Assembly: GCF_019457535.1 (NCBI RefSeq)
Contig: NZ_CP080417.1
Location: 186,001 to 250,000, forward strand
DNA length: 64,000 bases
DNA from: Shewanella halotolerans
GTDB lineage: Bacteria; Pseudomonadota; Gammaproteobacteria; Enterobacterales; Shewanellaceae
Reading direction: 5' to 3'
The notes beneath the pieces are model-generated. The model did not search any database. It had not been told where the DNA came from and saw only the letters and a program-made list of their open reading frames with translations. Position numbers and translations under genes: made by a program. Of the stretch, positions 1-7,734 are shown piece after piece. Position 1 is the first letter of the stretch; every line of letters begins with the position of its first letter.

Positions 1-270
1 GTACATCGTACACCACGTCACACATACGCACAGGTTATTGATGCCAACGCGCAAGTTGTGGCGGCAGCTTCTACTGCTGAAAAAGCGGTATCAGAGCAGC
101 TTAAATACACAGGTAACGTAGAAGCGGCTAAAGCAGTAGGTAAGACTATTGCTGAGCGTGCTATCGAGAAAGGCGTAACTGTAGTTGCATTCGATCGTTC
201 CGGCTTTAAGTATCACGGACGCGTAGCTGCCTTGGCAGACGCTGCTCGTGAAGCTGGCCTACAGTTCTAA
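1..270 (+). CDS. rplR: 50S ribosomal protein L18, 5'-truncated by window edge
   Basis: L18 binds 5S rRNA with L5 and helps place it in the central protuberance of the large subunit. Frame 1 is open from the first base and reads VHRTPRHTYAQVI, which aligns with the middle of E. coli L18. The C-terminus (YHGRVAALADAAREAGLQF) is near-identical to the family. About 26-28 N-terminal residues lie before the window, so the internal start-like codon at 58 is not the real start. It is followed 13 bp later by rpsE, in normal spc-operon order. Confidence 0.97.
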   Translation, partial: VHRTPRHTYAQVIDANAQVVAAASTAEKAVSEQLKYTGNVEAAKAVGKTIAERAIEKGVTVVAFDRSGFKYHGRVAALADAAREAGLQF

Positions 271-283
271 GGAATGATTAAAA

Positions 284-787
284 ATGGCTAAATTTGAAGC
301 TCCACAAAAAGACGATCTGCAAGAGAAGTTAGTTGCAGTAAATCGTGTTTCTAAAGTAGTTAAAGGCGGACGTATCTTTAGCTTCACTGCACTGACTGTA
401 GTGGGTGACGGTAACGGTAAAGTCGGCTATGGCTATGGTAAAGCGCGTGAAGTACCTGCCGCTATCCAGAAAGCAATGGAAAAGGCTCGCCGTAACATTG
501 TTTCTGTTGAACTTGTAAATGGTACTTTGCACCACCCTGTTAAGGGCCGTCACACTGGTTCGCGTGTTTACATGCAACCAGCTTCTGAAGGTACTGGTAT
601 TATTGCCGGTGGTGCGATGCGTGCCGTATTGGAAGTAGCAGGCGTTCATAACGTTCTGTCGAAAGCATACGGTTCTACTAACCCGATCAACATCGTTCGC
701 GCAACTGTAGATGCGTTGGTGCACATGAAGTCACCAGCTCAAATCGCAGCTAAGCGTGGCCTCAATGTTGATGAAATTCGAGGTTAA
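284..787 (+). CDS. rpsE: 30S ribosomal protein S5
   Basis: S5 sits at the back of the small subunit near the mRNA entry site and contributes to decoding accuracy. The protein is 167 aa, the usual length. The N-terminal double-stranded-RNA-binding S5 domain spans roughly residues 11-75 (core GYGYGKAREVP), followed by the C-terminal S5 fold with GRHTGSRV and AGVHNVLSKAYGS. The KVVKGGR loop at residues 24-30 is the wild-type form of the segment where spectinomycin-resistance changes map. The start follows an AAGGA-type ribosome site. It lies between rplR and rpmD in the spc operon. Confidence 0.98.
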   Translation: MAKFEAPQKDDLQEKLVAVNRVSKVVKGGRIFSFTALTVVGDGNGKVGYGYGKAREVPAAIQKAMEKARRNIVSVELVNGTLHHPVKGRHTGSRVYMQPASEGTGIIAGGAMRAVLEVAGVHNVLSKAYGSTNPINIVRATVDALVHMKSPAQIAAKRGLNVDEIRG

Positions 788-792
788 GCACC

Positions 793-975
793 ATGGCTAC
801 TAAAACATTAAAAGTAACTCAGACTAAGAGTTCAATTGGCCGTCTGCCTAAGCATCGCGCCACATTGACCGGTCTAGGTCTACGCCGTATTAATCACACC
901 GTTGAGCTGGAAGATACTCCTGCTGTTCGCGGTATGATTAACAAGGTTTACTACATGGTTAAGGTGGAGGATTAA
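793..975 (+). CDS. rpmD: 50S ribosomal protein L30
   Basis: Small large-subunit protein of 60 aa, the normal bacterial length. It matches L30 over its whole length: KTLKVTQTKSSIGRLPKHRATL, then GLGLRRINHTVEL and a C-terminal strand. It begins 5 bp after the rpsE stop and ends 3 bp before rplO, so it is almost certainly translated with its neighbours as part of the spc operon. Confidence 0.97.
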   Translation: MATKTLKVTQTKSSIGRLPKHRATLTGLGLRRINHTVELEDTPAVRGMINKVYYMVKVED

Positions 976-978
976 TCA

Positions 979-1413
979 ATGAAATTGAATACTCTATCAC
1001 CTGCTGCAGGTGCAAAATCAGCAGCTAAGCGTGTAGGTCGCGGTATCGGTTCTGGCCTAGGTAAGACTGCTGGTCGCGGTCACAAAGGTCAGAAGTCACG
1101 TTCTGGTGGCGGTGTTCGCGTCGGTTTCGAAGGTGGTCAAATGCCACTTAAGATCCGTTTGCCTAAGTTTGGTTTTACTTCGCGTAAAGCGATGGTAACT
1201 GCCGAAATTCGTGTAAGCGAACTGGCTAAAGTTAACGGTGATGTTGTCGACTTGAATGCACTGAAAGATGCGAATCTTGTTACTCGCAACATACAGTTTG
1301 CTAAAGTCGTTCTTTCAGGTACCATTGAACGCCCAGTGACCGTTAAAGGTCTGAAGGTAACCAAAGGTGCACGTGCAGCTATCGAAGCTGCCGGCGGAAA
1401 GATCGAGGAATAA
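979..1413 (+). CDS. rplO: 50S ribosomal protein L15
   Basis: L15 is an early-to-mid assembly protein of the 50S subunit that binds 23S rRNA. It is 144 aa, the family length. The N-terminal glycine- and basic-rich extension (GRGIGSGLGKTAGRGHKGQ, residues about 21-40) threads into rRNA in known structures, and the C-terminal globular part ends ARAAIEAAGGKIEE. The start is 3 bp after the rpmD stop, with the GGTGGAGG ribosome site inside the end of rpmD. secY follows 7 bp later. Confidence 0.98.
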   Translation: MKLNTLSPAAGAKSAAKRVGRGIGSGLGKTAGRGHKGQKSRSGGGVRVGFEGGQMPLKIRLPKFGFTSRKAMVTAEIRVSELAKVNGDVVDLNALKDANLVTRNIQFAKVVLSGTIERPVTVKGLKVTKGARAAIEAAGGKIEE

Positions 1414-1420
1414 TACGTCG

Positions 1421-2761
1421 ATGGCAAAACCAGGACTTGATTTAAAAAGCGCGAAGGGCGGTTTATCAGAATTGAAATCCCGCTTACTGTTCGTGATTGG
1501 TGCGATTATCGTCTTTAGAGCCGGTTCGTTCGTGCCAATTCCTGGTATTGACGCAGCTGTATTAGCAGAGCTGTTTAATCAGCAGAAGGGTACCATCTTA
1601 GGCATGTTCAACATGTTCTCTGGTGGCGCCCTTGAACGTGCTTCTATCTTTGCTCTTGGTATCATGCCGTACATCTCGGCATCGATCATCATGCAGCTAT
1701 TGACTGTGGTACATCCTGCTCTGGCCGAACTGAAAAAGGAAGGCGAGTCAGGACGTAAGAAGATCAGTCAGTATACTCGATATGGCACACTGGTCTTGGG
1801 TACATTCCAAGCGATCGGTATCGCAACGGGTCTGCCAAACCTGGTCCCTGGTTTAGTTGTAAACCTTGGATTTGGTTTCTACTTCGTTGCTGTAGTGAGT
1901 TTGGTCACAGGAACCATGTTCCTCATGTGGCTGGGTGAGCAGATCACCGAACGAGGCATAGGTAACGGTATCTCGATTCTTATTTTCGCAGGTATTGTAG
2001 CCGGTCTACCTTCTGCTATCGGCCAAACGGCCGAGCAGGCGCGTCAAGGCGACTTGAACGTACTAGTATTATTGTTGATTGCAGTGATCGTATTTGCTGT
2101 GACCTATTTTGTTGTGTTTGTTGAGCGTGGACAGCGTCGTATCGTTGTTAACTATGCTAAGCGTCAGCAGGGCCGTAAGGTGTTTGCCGCGCAGAGCACT
2201 CACTTACCGCTTAAGGTCAACATGGCAGGTGTGATTCCACCAATCTTTGCGTCAAGCATCATTTTGTTCCCAGGCACACTGGCTCAGTGGTTTGGTCAGA
2301 ATGAAGGCTTGTCTTGGTTAAGTGATTTTTCACTTGCAGTATCGCCAGGTCAGCCGCTTTACTCATTGTTGTATGCAACAGCGATTATCTTCTTCTGTTT
2401 CTTCTATACTGCGTTGGTATTTAACCCACGTGAAACAGCTGACAACCTGAAGAAGAGTGGTGCGTTTATTCCCGGGATCCGTCCTGGAGAACAGACTTCG
2501 CGATATATAGATAAAGTAATGACTCGCCTAACACTGGCCGGTGCATTGTATATTACCTTTATCTGTTTAATTCCGGAGTTCATGTTAATCGCGTGGAAAG
2601 TACAGTTCTATTTTGGCGGTACTTCACTACTAATTATGGTAGTCGTGATCATGGACTTCATGGCTCAGGTTCAGACCCATATGATGTCACATCAGTATGA
2701 GTCTGTGATGAAGAAAGCTAACCTAGTGAATAAAGCGAACTTAGATCGCTTTGGTCGCTAA
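1421..2761 (+). CDS. secY: Protein translocase subunit SecY
   Basis: SecY is the channel of the SecYEG inner-membrane translocon, which exports unfolded proteins and inserts membrane proteins. I use the ATG at 1421 (MAKPGLDLKS, 446 aa). The open frame extends 18 codons further upstream into rplO, but those residues do not match the family. Ten hydrophobic segments are apparent. Family motifs include RAGSFVPIPGID near the N-terminus, GIMPYISASIIMQLL in TM2, GNGISILIFAGI, and the cytosolic loop residues around KRQQGRKVF. It is in the normal place at the end of the spc operon. Confidence 0.97.
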   Translation: MAKPGLDLKSAKGGLSELKSRLLFVIGAIIVFRAGSFVPIPGIDAAVLAELFNQQKGTILGMFNMFSGGALERASIFALGIMPYISASIIMQLLTVVHPALAELKKEGESGRKKISQYTRYGTLVLGTFQAIGIATGLPNLVPGLVVNLGFGFYFVAVVSLVTGTMFLMWLGEQITERGIGNGISILIFAGIVAGLPSAIGQTAEQARQGDLNVLVLLLIAVIVFAVTYFVVFVERGQRRIVVNYAKRQQGRKVFAAQSTHLPLKVNMAGVIPPIFASSIILFPGTLAQWFGQNEGLSWLSDFSLAVSPGQPLYSLLYATAIIFFCFFYTALVFNPRETADNLKKSGAFIPGIRPGEQTSRYIDKVMTRLTLAGALYITFICLIPEFMLIAWKVQFYFGGTSLLIMVVVIMDFMAQVQTHMMSHQYESVMKKANLVNKANLDRFGR

Positions 2762-2782
2762 GTAGCTTTACGGAGTGATGAA

Positions 2783-2896
2783 ATGAAAGTTCGAGCTTCC
2801 GTGAAGAAGATCTGCCGTAACTGCAAGATCGTAAAGCGTAGCGGCGTTGTACGCGTTATCTGTGTTGAACCAAAACACAAACAGCGTCAAGGCTAA
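2783..2896 (+). CDS. rpmJ: 50S ribosomal protein L36
   Basis: A 37-aa gene encoding the smallest ribosomal protein. The sequence begins MKVRASVKKICRNCKIVKR and ends EPKHKQRQG. The cysteines at 11, 14 and 27 and the histidine at 32 form the C-C-C-H zinc-binding set of the classic L36 form. This is the zinc-containing paralogue type. The start follows a GGAG site. It is the last gene of the spc operon here, followed by an inverted repeat. Confidence 0.96.
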   Translation: MKVRASVKKICRNCKIVKRSGVVRVICVEPKHKQRQG

Positions 2897-2901
2897 AAAC
2901 T

Positions 2902-2934
2902 TTTTGACCAGCTCAGTTTCTGAGCTGGTCAAAA
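2902..2934 (+). terminator. Perfect 15-bp inverted repeat between spc and alpha operons
   Basis: The arms TTTTGACCAGCTCAG and CTGAGCTGGTCAAAA are exact reverse complements around a TTT loop, 6 bp after the rpmJ stop. The 3' side is followed by TATTATTT rather than a clean U-run, so as an intrinsic terminator it is imperfect. It may act as a partial terminator, or as a barrier protecting the upstream mRNA end while allowing read-through to rpsM. Confidence 0.6.
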
Positions 2935-2952
2935 TATTATTTGCAAAATCGT

Positions 2953-3021
2953 CATCTGTCGAGTATCCTACCGGGCTTTTCACAGATGGCCTTTAACTTA
3001 TGAGGAGTGCATAGTGGCCCG
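2953..3021 (+). promoter_or_regulatory. Alpha-operon S4-binding leader (Alpha_RBS-like pseudoknot)
   Basis: The stretch before rpsM keeps the landmarks of the E. coli alpha leader: GAGTATCCT, CGGGCTTTTCA, then AGGAGTGCATAGTGGCCCGTAT. CATCTGT (2953-2959) pairs exactly with ACAGATG (2982-2988) as the outer stem. CGGGC (2972-2976) can pair with GCCCG (3017-3021) just after the rpsM start, forming the pseudoknot. In E. coli this structure is where S4 represses translation of rpsM and coupled genes. The pairings are visible here; the regulation is inferred from the family. Confidence 0.85.
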
Positions 3022-3370
3022 TATCGCTGGCATTAACATTCCTGATCAGAAGCACACAGTCATTGCATTGACTGCTATCTATGGTATTGGACTAACTCGC
3101 GCACAACAAATCTGCGCGGCTACTTCAATTGCTGAAGATGCTAAGATCAAGGAATTGAGCGAAGCTCAAATAGACACACTACGCGAAGAAGTTGCTAAAT
3201 ACATTGTAGAAGGTGACTTGCGTCGTGAGATCTCTATGAACATCAAGCGTCTGATGGACCTTGGTTGTTATCGTGGTCTCCGCCACCGTCGTAGCCTGCC
3301 CCTTCGTGGGCAACGTACCAAGACCAATGCGCGTACTCGCAAAGGTCCACGTAAGCCAATTAGAAAGTAA
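3014..3370 (+). CDS. rpsM: 30S ribosomal protein S13
   Basis: S13 sits in the head of the 30S subunit and forms inter-subunit bridges and contacts to P-site tRNA. It has 118 aa, the usual length, starting [14 protein letters not shown]. It has a helix-two-turn-helix body and a basic C-terminal tail ([17 protein letters not shown]) that reaches the tRNA. The start codon is GTG, as in E. coli, preceded by GAGGAG, and is embedded in the S4-responsive pseudoknot. First gene of the alpha operon. Confidence 0.98.
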
Positions 3371-3387
3371 CGGGAAGGTAAACCAAT

Positions 3388-3780
3388 ATGGCTAAAGTTC
3401 CGTCACGTTCAACGCGCAAGCGCGTACGTAAACAGGTTGCTGATGGCATGGCTCATATCCATGCATCTTTCAACAACACCATTATCACCATTACAGATCG
3501 TCAAGGTAATGCACTTTCTTGGGCAACTTCTGGTGGTTCAGGTTTCCGTGGTTCACGTAAATCTACCCCATTCGCTGCACAGGTAGCTGCTGAGCGCGCA
3601 GGTGTTGCTGCTCAGGACTACGGTGTTAAAAACCTTGAAGTTTTCGTGAAGGGTCCAGGTCCAGGACGTGAGTCAGCTATTCGAGCGCTGAACGCGGTTG
3701 GTTACAAGATAACCAACATTACCGATGTGACGCCGATCCCTCATAATGGTTGTCGTCCTCCTAAGAAACGTCGCGTGTAA
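3388..3780 (+). CDS. rpsK: 30S ribosomal protein S11
   Basis: S11 lies on the 30S platform next to the 16S 3' end and the mRNA exit. The protein is 130 aa, the family length. Diagnostic stretches are [38 protein letters not shown] and the C-terminal signature [18 protein letters not shown]. It is 17 bp downstream of rpsM and 36 bp upstream of rpsD in the normal alpha-operon order. Confidence 0.98.
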
Positions 3781-3816
3781 TCGCCCCGTTTTTAATAGGA
3801 TAGTTGGAGAAAGAAC

Positions 3817-4437
3817 ATGGCAAGATACTTGGGTCCAAAGCTCAAGCTCACTCGCCGAGAAGGTACTGACCTTTTCCTGAAAAGCGGTGTGAGAGCAATT
3901 GATTCGAAGTGTAAGCTTGAAGCTGCACCTGGACAACACGGCGCTCGTAAAGCTCGTTTGTCTGAGTACGGCGTTCAGCTGCGCGAAAAACAAAAAGTTC
4001 GTCGTACTTATGGTGTGCTTGAAAAGCAATTCCGTAACTACTACAAAGACGCTGCACGTCTAAAAGGTAACACTGGTGAAAACCTGCTTACTCTTTTGGA
4101 AACTCGTTTAGATAACGTTGTTTATCGTATGGGTTTTGGTGCTACCCGTGCTGAAGCACGTCAGCTAGTTAGCCATAAGTCAATTATGGTAAACGGCCGC
4201 GTTGTTAATATTCCATCATTCAAAGTGTCTGCGAATGATGTAATTAGCGTTCGTGAGAAGTCTCAAAAGCAAGCTCGTATTAAAGCTGCTCTAGAGGTTG
4301 CTTCTCAGCGCGAAAAGCCAACATGGGTTGAAGTAGATGCCGCTAAGATGGAAGGTGCTTTCAAGCGTCTGCCTGAGCGTAGCGATTTATCTGCGGATAT
4401 TAACGAACAGCTGATCGTCGAGCTTTACTCTAAGTAA
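3817..4437 (+). CDS. rpsD: 30S ribosomal protein S4
   Basis: S4 is a primary 16S rRNA-binding protein that nucleates 30S assembly and shapes the mRNA entry pore. In E. coli it also represses its own operon through the leader found here at 2953-3021. The length of 206 aa is standard. The start is MARYLGPKLKLTRREGTDL, and the S4 RNA-binding domain runs from about residue 96 (TRLDNVVYRMGFGATRAEARQLVSHKSI). It lacks the zinc-binding cysteine cluster of some S4 paralogues. The start follows GTTGGAGAAAG. Confidence 0.98.
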   Translation: MARYLGPKLKLTRREGTDLFLKSGVRAIDSKCKLEAAPGQHGARKARLSEYGVQLREKQKVRRTYGVLEKQFRNYYKDAARLKGNTGENLLTLLETRLDNVVYRMGFGATRAEARQLVSHKSIMVNGRVVNIPSFKVSANDVISVREKSQKQARIKAALEVASQREKPTWVEVDAAKMEGAFKRLPERSDLSADINEQLIVELYSK

Positions 4438-4461
4438 AGCTAATAAACAAGAGAGGACACA

Positions 4462-5451
4462 ATGCAGGGTTCTGTTACAGAATTTCTTAAACCGCGTCTC
4501 GTTGATATCGAGCAGGTTAACCCAACACGTGCCAAGGTTACACTGGAGCCGCTTGAGCGTGGTTTTGGTCATACTCTAGGTAACGCGTTGCGTCGTATCC
4601 TATTGTCGTCTATGCCCGGCTGCGCGGTTACCGAAGTCGAGATTGATGGTGTACTGCACGAATACAGCAGCAAGGAAGGCGTACAAGAGGATATCCTAGA
4701 GATCCTACTAAACCTTAAAGGTTTAGCAGTGGTTATCGAGGGTAAAGACGAGGCTATGCTTACATTAAGCAAGTCAGGCGCAGGCCCTGTTACCGCAGCA
4801 GATATCACGCACGATGGTGATGTTACTATTATGAATCCTGATCATGTTATCTGTCATCTGACTGGTAACAATGACATTAGCATGCGTATCCGCGTTGAGC
4901 GTGGTCGTGGTTATGTACCAGCTTCGGCTCGTGCACAAACTGAAGACGACGATCGCCCAATTGGCCGTCTGCTAGTGGATTCATCTTTCTCACCTGTCGC
5001 GCGTATTGCTTACAATGTTGAAGCAGCACGTGTTGAACAGCGTACTGACTTGGACAAACTCGTTATCGATATGACCACTAACGGTACTATCGATCCTGAG
5101 GAAGCGATTCGTCGTTCTGCGACCATCCTAGCTGAACAGCTGGATGCGTTTGTTGAGCTTCGTGATGTCACTGAGCCAGAGCAGAAAGAAGAGAAACCAG
5201 AGTTCGACCCAATTCTGTTGCGTCCTGTCGACGATCTAGAGCTAACTGTACGTTCGGCTAACTGTTTGAAAGCCGAAGCGATTCATTACATCGGAGATCT
5301 GGTACAGCGTACTGAGGTTGAGCTACTTAAAACGCCTAACTTGGGTAAGAAGTCTCTTACCGAAATTAAGGATGTGTTGGCTTCTCGCGGACTTTCACTA
5401 GGTATGCGTCTAGAAAACTGGCCTCCAGCCAGTTTAGCAGACGACCTATAA
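4462..5451 (+). CDS. rpoA: RNA polymerase alpha subunit
   Basis: Alpha dimerises to nucleate RNA polymerase assembly, and its C-terminal domain contacts UP-element DNA and activators. It is 329 aa, equal to E. coli. The N-terminal dimerisation domain is about residues 1-235 (FGHTLGNALRRILLSSMPG). A short acidic linker (EPEQKEEKPEF) follows, then the C-terminal domain with LTVRSANCLKAE, which includes the DNA-contacting arginine, and NLGKKSLTEIKDVL. It is 24 bp after rpsD and co-transcribed in the alpha operon. Confidence 0.98.
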   Translation: MQGSVTEFLKPRLVDIEQVNPTRAKVTLEPLERGFGHTLGNALRRILLSSMPGCAVTEVEIDGVLHEYSSKEGVQEDILEILLNLKGLAVVIEGKDEAMLTLSKSGAGPVTAADITHDGDVTIMNPDHVICHLTGNNDISMRIRVERGRGYVPASARAQTEDDDRPIGRLLVDSSFSPVARIAYNVEAARVEQRTDLDKLVIDMTTNGTIDPEEAIRRSATILAEQLDAFVELRDVTEPEQKEEKPEFDPILLRPVDDLELTVRSANCLKAEAIHYIGDLVQRTEVELLKTPNLGKKSLTEIKDVLASRGLSLGMRLENWPPASLADDL

Positions 5452-5490
5452 GTCCTAGTTTGTACAGATTTAGGTAATAAGGATTAGGTC

Positions 5491-5883
5491 ATGCGCCATC
5501 GTAAGAGTGGTCGTCAACTAAACCGTAACAGCAGTCATCGTCAAGCTATGTTCCGTAACATGGCAAGCTCATTAGTCCGTCACGAAGTGATCAAGACTAC
5601 TGTAGCTAAGGCGAAAGAATTGCGTCGCGTAGTTGAACCTCTAATAACACTTGCTAAGAGTGACAGTGTTGCAAACCGTCGTTTGGCATTTGCACGTACT
5701 CGCGACGCTGAAGTCGTAGGTAAGTTATTTAATGAATTGGGTCCACGCTACCAGGAACGTCCTGGTGGATACACCCGTATTCTTAAGTGCGGTCTTCGTA
5801 CTGGTGATAAGGCGCCTATGGCGTATATCGAACTAGTAGGTCGTCCAGAAGCTGCTGAAGCTGTTGAAGAAGCTGCTGAGTAA
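5491..5883 (+). CDS. rplQ: 50S ribosomal protein L17
   Basis: L17 is a 23S rRNA-binding protein near the exit tunnel. It is 130 aa and begins MRHRKSGRQLNRNSSHRQAMF. It contains the family motif TTVAKAKELRRVVEPLITLAK and ends in an alanine/glutamate-rich tail (AAEAVEEAAE), a little acidic for the family but common in gammaproteobacteria. Last gene of the alpha operon, followed by a strong terminator. Confidence 0.98.
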   Translation: MRHRKSGRQLNRNSSHRQAMFRNMASSLVRHEVIKTTVAKAKELRRVVEPLITLAKSDSVANRRLAFARTRDAEVVGKLFNELGPRYQERPGGYTRILKCGLRTGDKAPMAYIELVGRPEAAEAVEEAAE

Positions 5884-5900
5884 CACTTAAGTTCATTGTA

Positions 5901-5927
5901 AAAAGCCGGGCATTGCCCGGCTTTTTT
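5901..5927 (+). terminator. Rho-independent terminator of the alpha operon
   Basis: The GC-rich stem GCCGGGC / GCCCGGC (5905-5911 and 5915-5921) with loop ATT is flanked by AAAA and followed by TTTTTT. It lies 18 bp after the rplQ stop. The A-run upstream makes it potentially bidirectional, so it could also terminate the convergent minus-strand gene at 5940. Confidence 0.93.
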
Positions 5928-5939
5928 ATTGCCGCAAAT

Positions 5940-6917
5940 CTATTCCACCCAATCTGCCTTCTCGGCGATCTCTTTAGGGATCGAAAGATGCCATTTGGCT
6001 ACGCCCGACAGGCTGAATCGAAACGCCCCCTTACTGTCACTGATATAACCTAAACTGCTGGCTTGGTCGCCGGCTAACAGTCGATTAATCAATTTAGCGG
6101 CCAGCAGGCCATGTTCATAGCCGTTAAGCACATAACCGCCAGGGTTAGCATGTCTGCCAACGGTAAAATCCCAGAAGCCGAAATGGGGGACAGGTGAATG
6201 CTCAGCCGTCCACGCAATGGTCTCACTCGCCTCCAGATAGTCACCACCGCTCGTGGTTAGGGTGTGGTAGAGCCCGGTAAATATCCCTTGATATCCAGCT
6301 TTCTTGGCACCGATCACTGCCTGCTTCCACTCTTCGGCAGAATTAGTTAGCGTGAAGGCTATGGTCAGCTTGCCTATCTTGATCGGCTTAAAGTCGGCGC
6401 TAATCGGGCTGAAAGCGGCACGGGAGGTCGCGCTATTGTCTGAAAGGATCAAAAGCTTCTTGGCCTCATTACCTGGCAGCAGGCAGTCGACCAAGAGTAG
6501 GGAGCGTTTGAACAGCGGACGCTCGAGTATACCGGTAAATTGCCGATAGGTCGGCAGGCCATGATCTCTGGGGTTAGTATTGAGGCCGAGAAATACCACA
6601 GGGGTCTTGGTGGTCGCGATGCGCTCGCTAAGCAGTGAGATGGCGTTGTCGTCGGCAAGTATGATGATGTCTGGCTTATCGCGTTTAACGGCTTCCCAGG
6701 CGTCGTCAGCGCGTTTGACATAGGCATCGCGGGGGAGACGCTTGGAGTCGAGGAAAAGCTCAGCCATCTTAGTGGGCTCGCTAAGATTTTCCAATATCGC
6801 CTGGCGATAATCCTGTACCCATGGATAGCCTTCATGATAGCTATGGATGAACATCAGCCTGGCAGCCGATGCGGGTAGGCTGGCCCAGAGTAGTAAGAGA
6901 CAGGCAAGTATGCGCAT
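5940..6917 (-). CDS. Orphan periplasmic substrate-binding-like protein
   Basis: The 325-aa protein has a clear Sec signal peptide (MRILACLLLLWASLPASAA, cleavage near residue 18-19). The mature part resembles the ABC-type uncharacterised periplasmic binding family (PF04392-like), also used as sensor domains: an early HSYHEGYPW, a central KPDIIILADDNAI and PVVFLGLNTNP strand-turn pattern, and NGYEHGLLAAKLINRLL near the end. Two Rossmann-like lobes are plausible. No permease or ATPase gene is next to it, so the ligand and partner are unknown. It is monocistronic on the minus strand and convergent with rplQ. Functional name uncertain. Confidence 0.75.
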   Translation of the reverse strand: MRILACLLLLWASLPASAARLMFIHSYHEGYPWVQDYRQAILENLSEPTKMAELFLDSKRLPRDAYVKRADDAWEAVKRDKPDIIILADDNAISLLSERIATTKTPVVFLGLNTNPRDHGLPTYRQFTGILERPLFKRSLLLVDCLLPGNEAKKLLILSDNSATSRAAFSPISADFKPIKIGKLTIAFTLTNSAEEWKQAVIGAKKAGYQGIFTGLYHTLTTSGGDYLEASETIAWTAEHSPVPHFGFWDFTVGRHANPGGYVLNGYEHGLLAAKLINRLLAGDQASSLGYISDSKGAFRFSLSGVAKWHLSIPKEIAEKADWVE

Positions 6918-6998
6918 GGATGGAATTCCCTAAAAGCTTTAACCCCAAAGTCTTTTACATAGTTATAGTCGATTTTGCTCCTAAGTAGTGCACAGGCA

Positions 6999-7025
6999 AT
7001 AAAAAAGGCCTCAATTGAGGCCTTT
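6999..7025 (-). terminator. Terminator of the ccmABCDE operon
   Basis: AAAGGCCTCA / TGAGGCCTTT around an AT centre forms a perfect stem (7004-7025). Read on the minus strand it is followed by TTTTATTG. It lies 27 bp beyond the ccmE stop. Confidence 0.85.
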
Positions 7026-7051
7026 AGCTTTCCACACTAAGAATATGCGGT

Positions 7052-7537
7052 CTAGTAACCGGTTTTCTGTGAAGAGTCGTATTCGAGTTTCTCGTGGGTC
7101 TGGCCCATGGCTTCGGCAACCTCTGGCGGCATGTAGTTTTCGTCATGCTTCGCCAATACTTCGGTCGCTTCCAGCTTACCGCCTTCGATCAACACGCCCT
7201 GGGCGACGATACCTTGTCCTTCACGGAAGAGGTCCGGTAATAGATCGTCATAGGTCACCATGACTTCGCCACCGGCGGCATCATGTACGGCAAACTCAAC
7301 GTGTAGGCTTTCTGGATCGCGAACCAGAGAACCCACGGTGACCATGCCACCGACACGAATACGTTGACCGATTTCTGGCTTAACGCCTGTATCTTTCTTA
7401 CCGTGAACGATCTCTGTTGGGGTATAGAAAAGGTTCAAGTTTGAATTGAGCGCATAAAGTAGCAAGGACGCGATGGCGGCTACGCCACCAATCAGGGCGG
7501 TTGCTAAGGCGAGTCTTTTCTTTCGTCTGGCGTTCAC
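7052..7537 (-). CDS. ccmE: Cytochrome c maturation haem chaperone CcmE
   Basis: CcmE accepts haem from CcmC/CcmAB in the periplasm through a covalent bond to a histidine and hands it to the CcmF-CcmH lyase. The 161-aa protein has an N-terminal basic stretch and one membrane anchor (about residues 9-30) followed by a beta-barrel domain. The haem-binding His is H131 in LAKHDENYMPPEV, with the conserved tyrosine at 135. The start overlaps the ccmD stop by 4 bp. It is the last gene of the ccmABCDE operon. Confidence 0.97.
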   Translation of the reverse strand: MNARRKKRLALATALIGGVAAIASLLLYALNSNLNLFYTPTEIVHGKKDTGVKPEIGQRIRVGGMVTVGSLVRDPESLHVEFAVHDAAGGEVMVTYDDLLPDLFREGQGIVAQGVLIEGGKLEATEVLAKHDENYMPPEVAEAMGQTHEKLEYDSSQKTGY

Positions 7538-7734
7538 TGTTCTTTACTCCGGTTGGCTTTGAGGCGTTCTTCGCGTTGCATCTTCTTGGATATCTCGGTA
7601 AGGATCTTGCGCTTCTGGCGCAGGCTCACCACGATTAAGGTACCCAGTGCGAAGGCGGTTATGCCGTAAGATAGCCACACATAAAAGGCGTAGCCACCCA
7701 TGTTAAAAAAATCTGCTAATGAATCGAACTGCAT
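7534..7734 (-). CDS. ccmD: Haem exporter accessory protein CcmD
   Basis: CcmD is a small inner-membrane protein needed for release of haem-loaded CcmE from the CcmABC complex. It is 66 aa, with a short N-terminal part (FNMGGYAFYVWLSYGITA, typical for the family), one transmembrane helix about residues 16-37, and a basic cytoplasmic tail (LRQKRKILTEISKKMQREERLK). Its start overlaps the ccmC stop by one base and its stop overlaps ccmE, which indicates translational coupling. Confidence 0.94.
   Translation of the reverse strand: MQFDSLADFFNMGGYAFYVWLSYGITAFALGTLIVVSLRQKRKILTEISKKMQREERLKANRSKEQ

Noticed and set aside
2941..2969. Promoter-like TTGCAA, 17 bp, TATCCT before rpsM
   Set aside because: The TATCCT is part of the conserved GAGTATCCT of the S4 leader RNA, so its resemblance to a -10 box has another explanation; each hexamer matches only 4 of 6.
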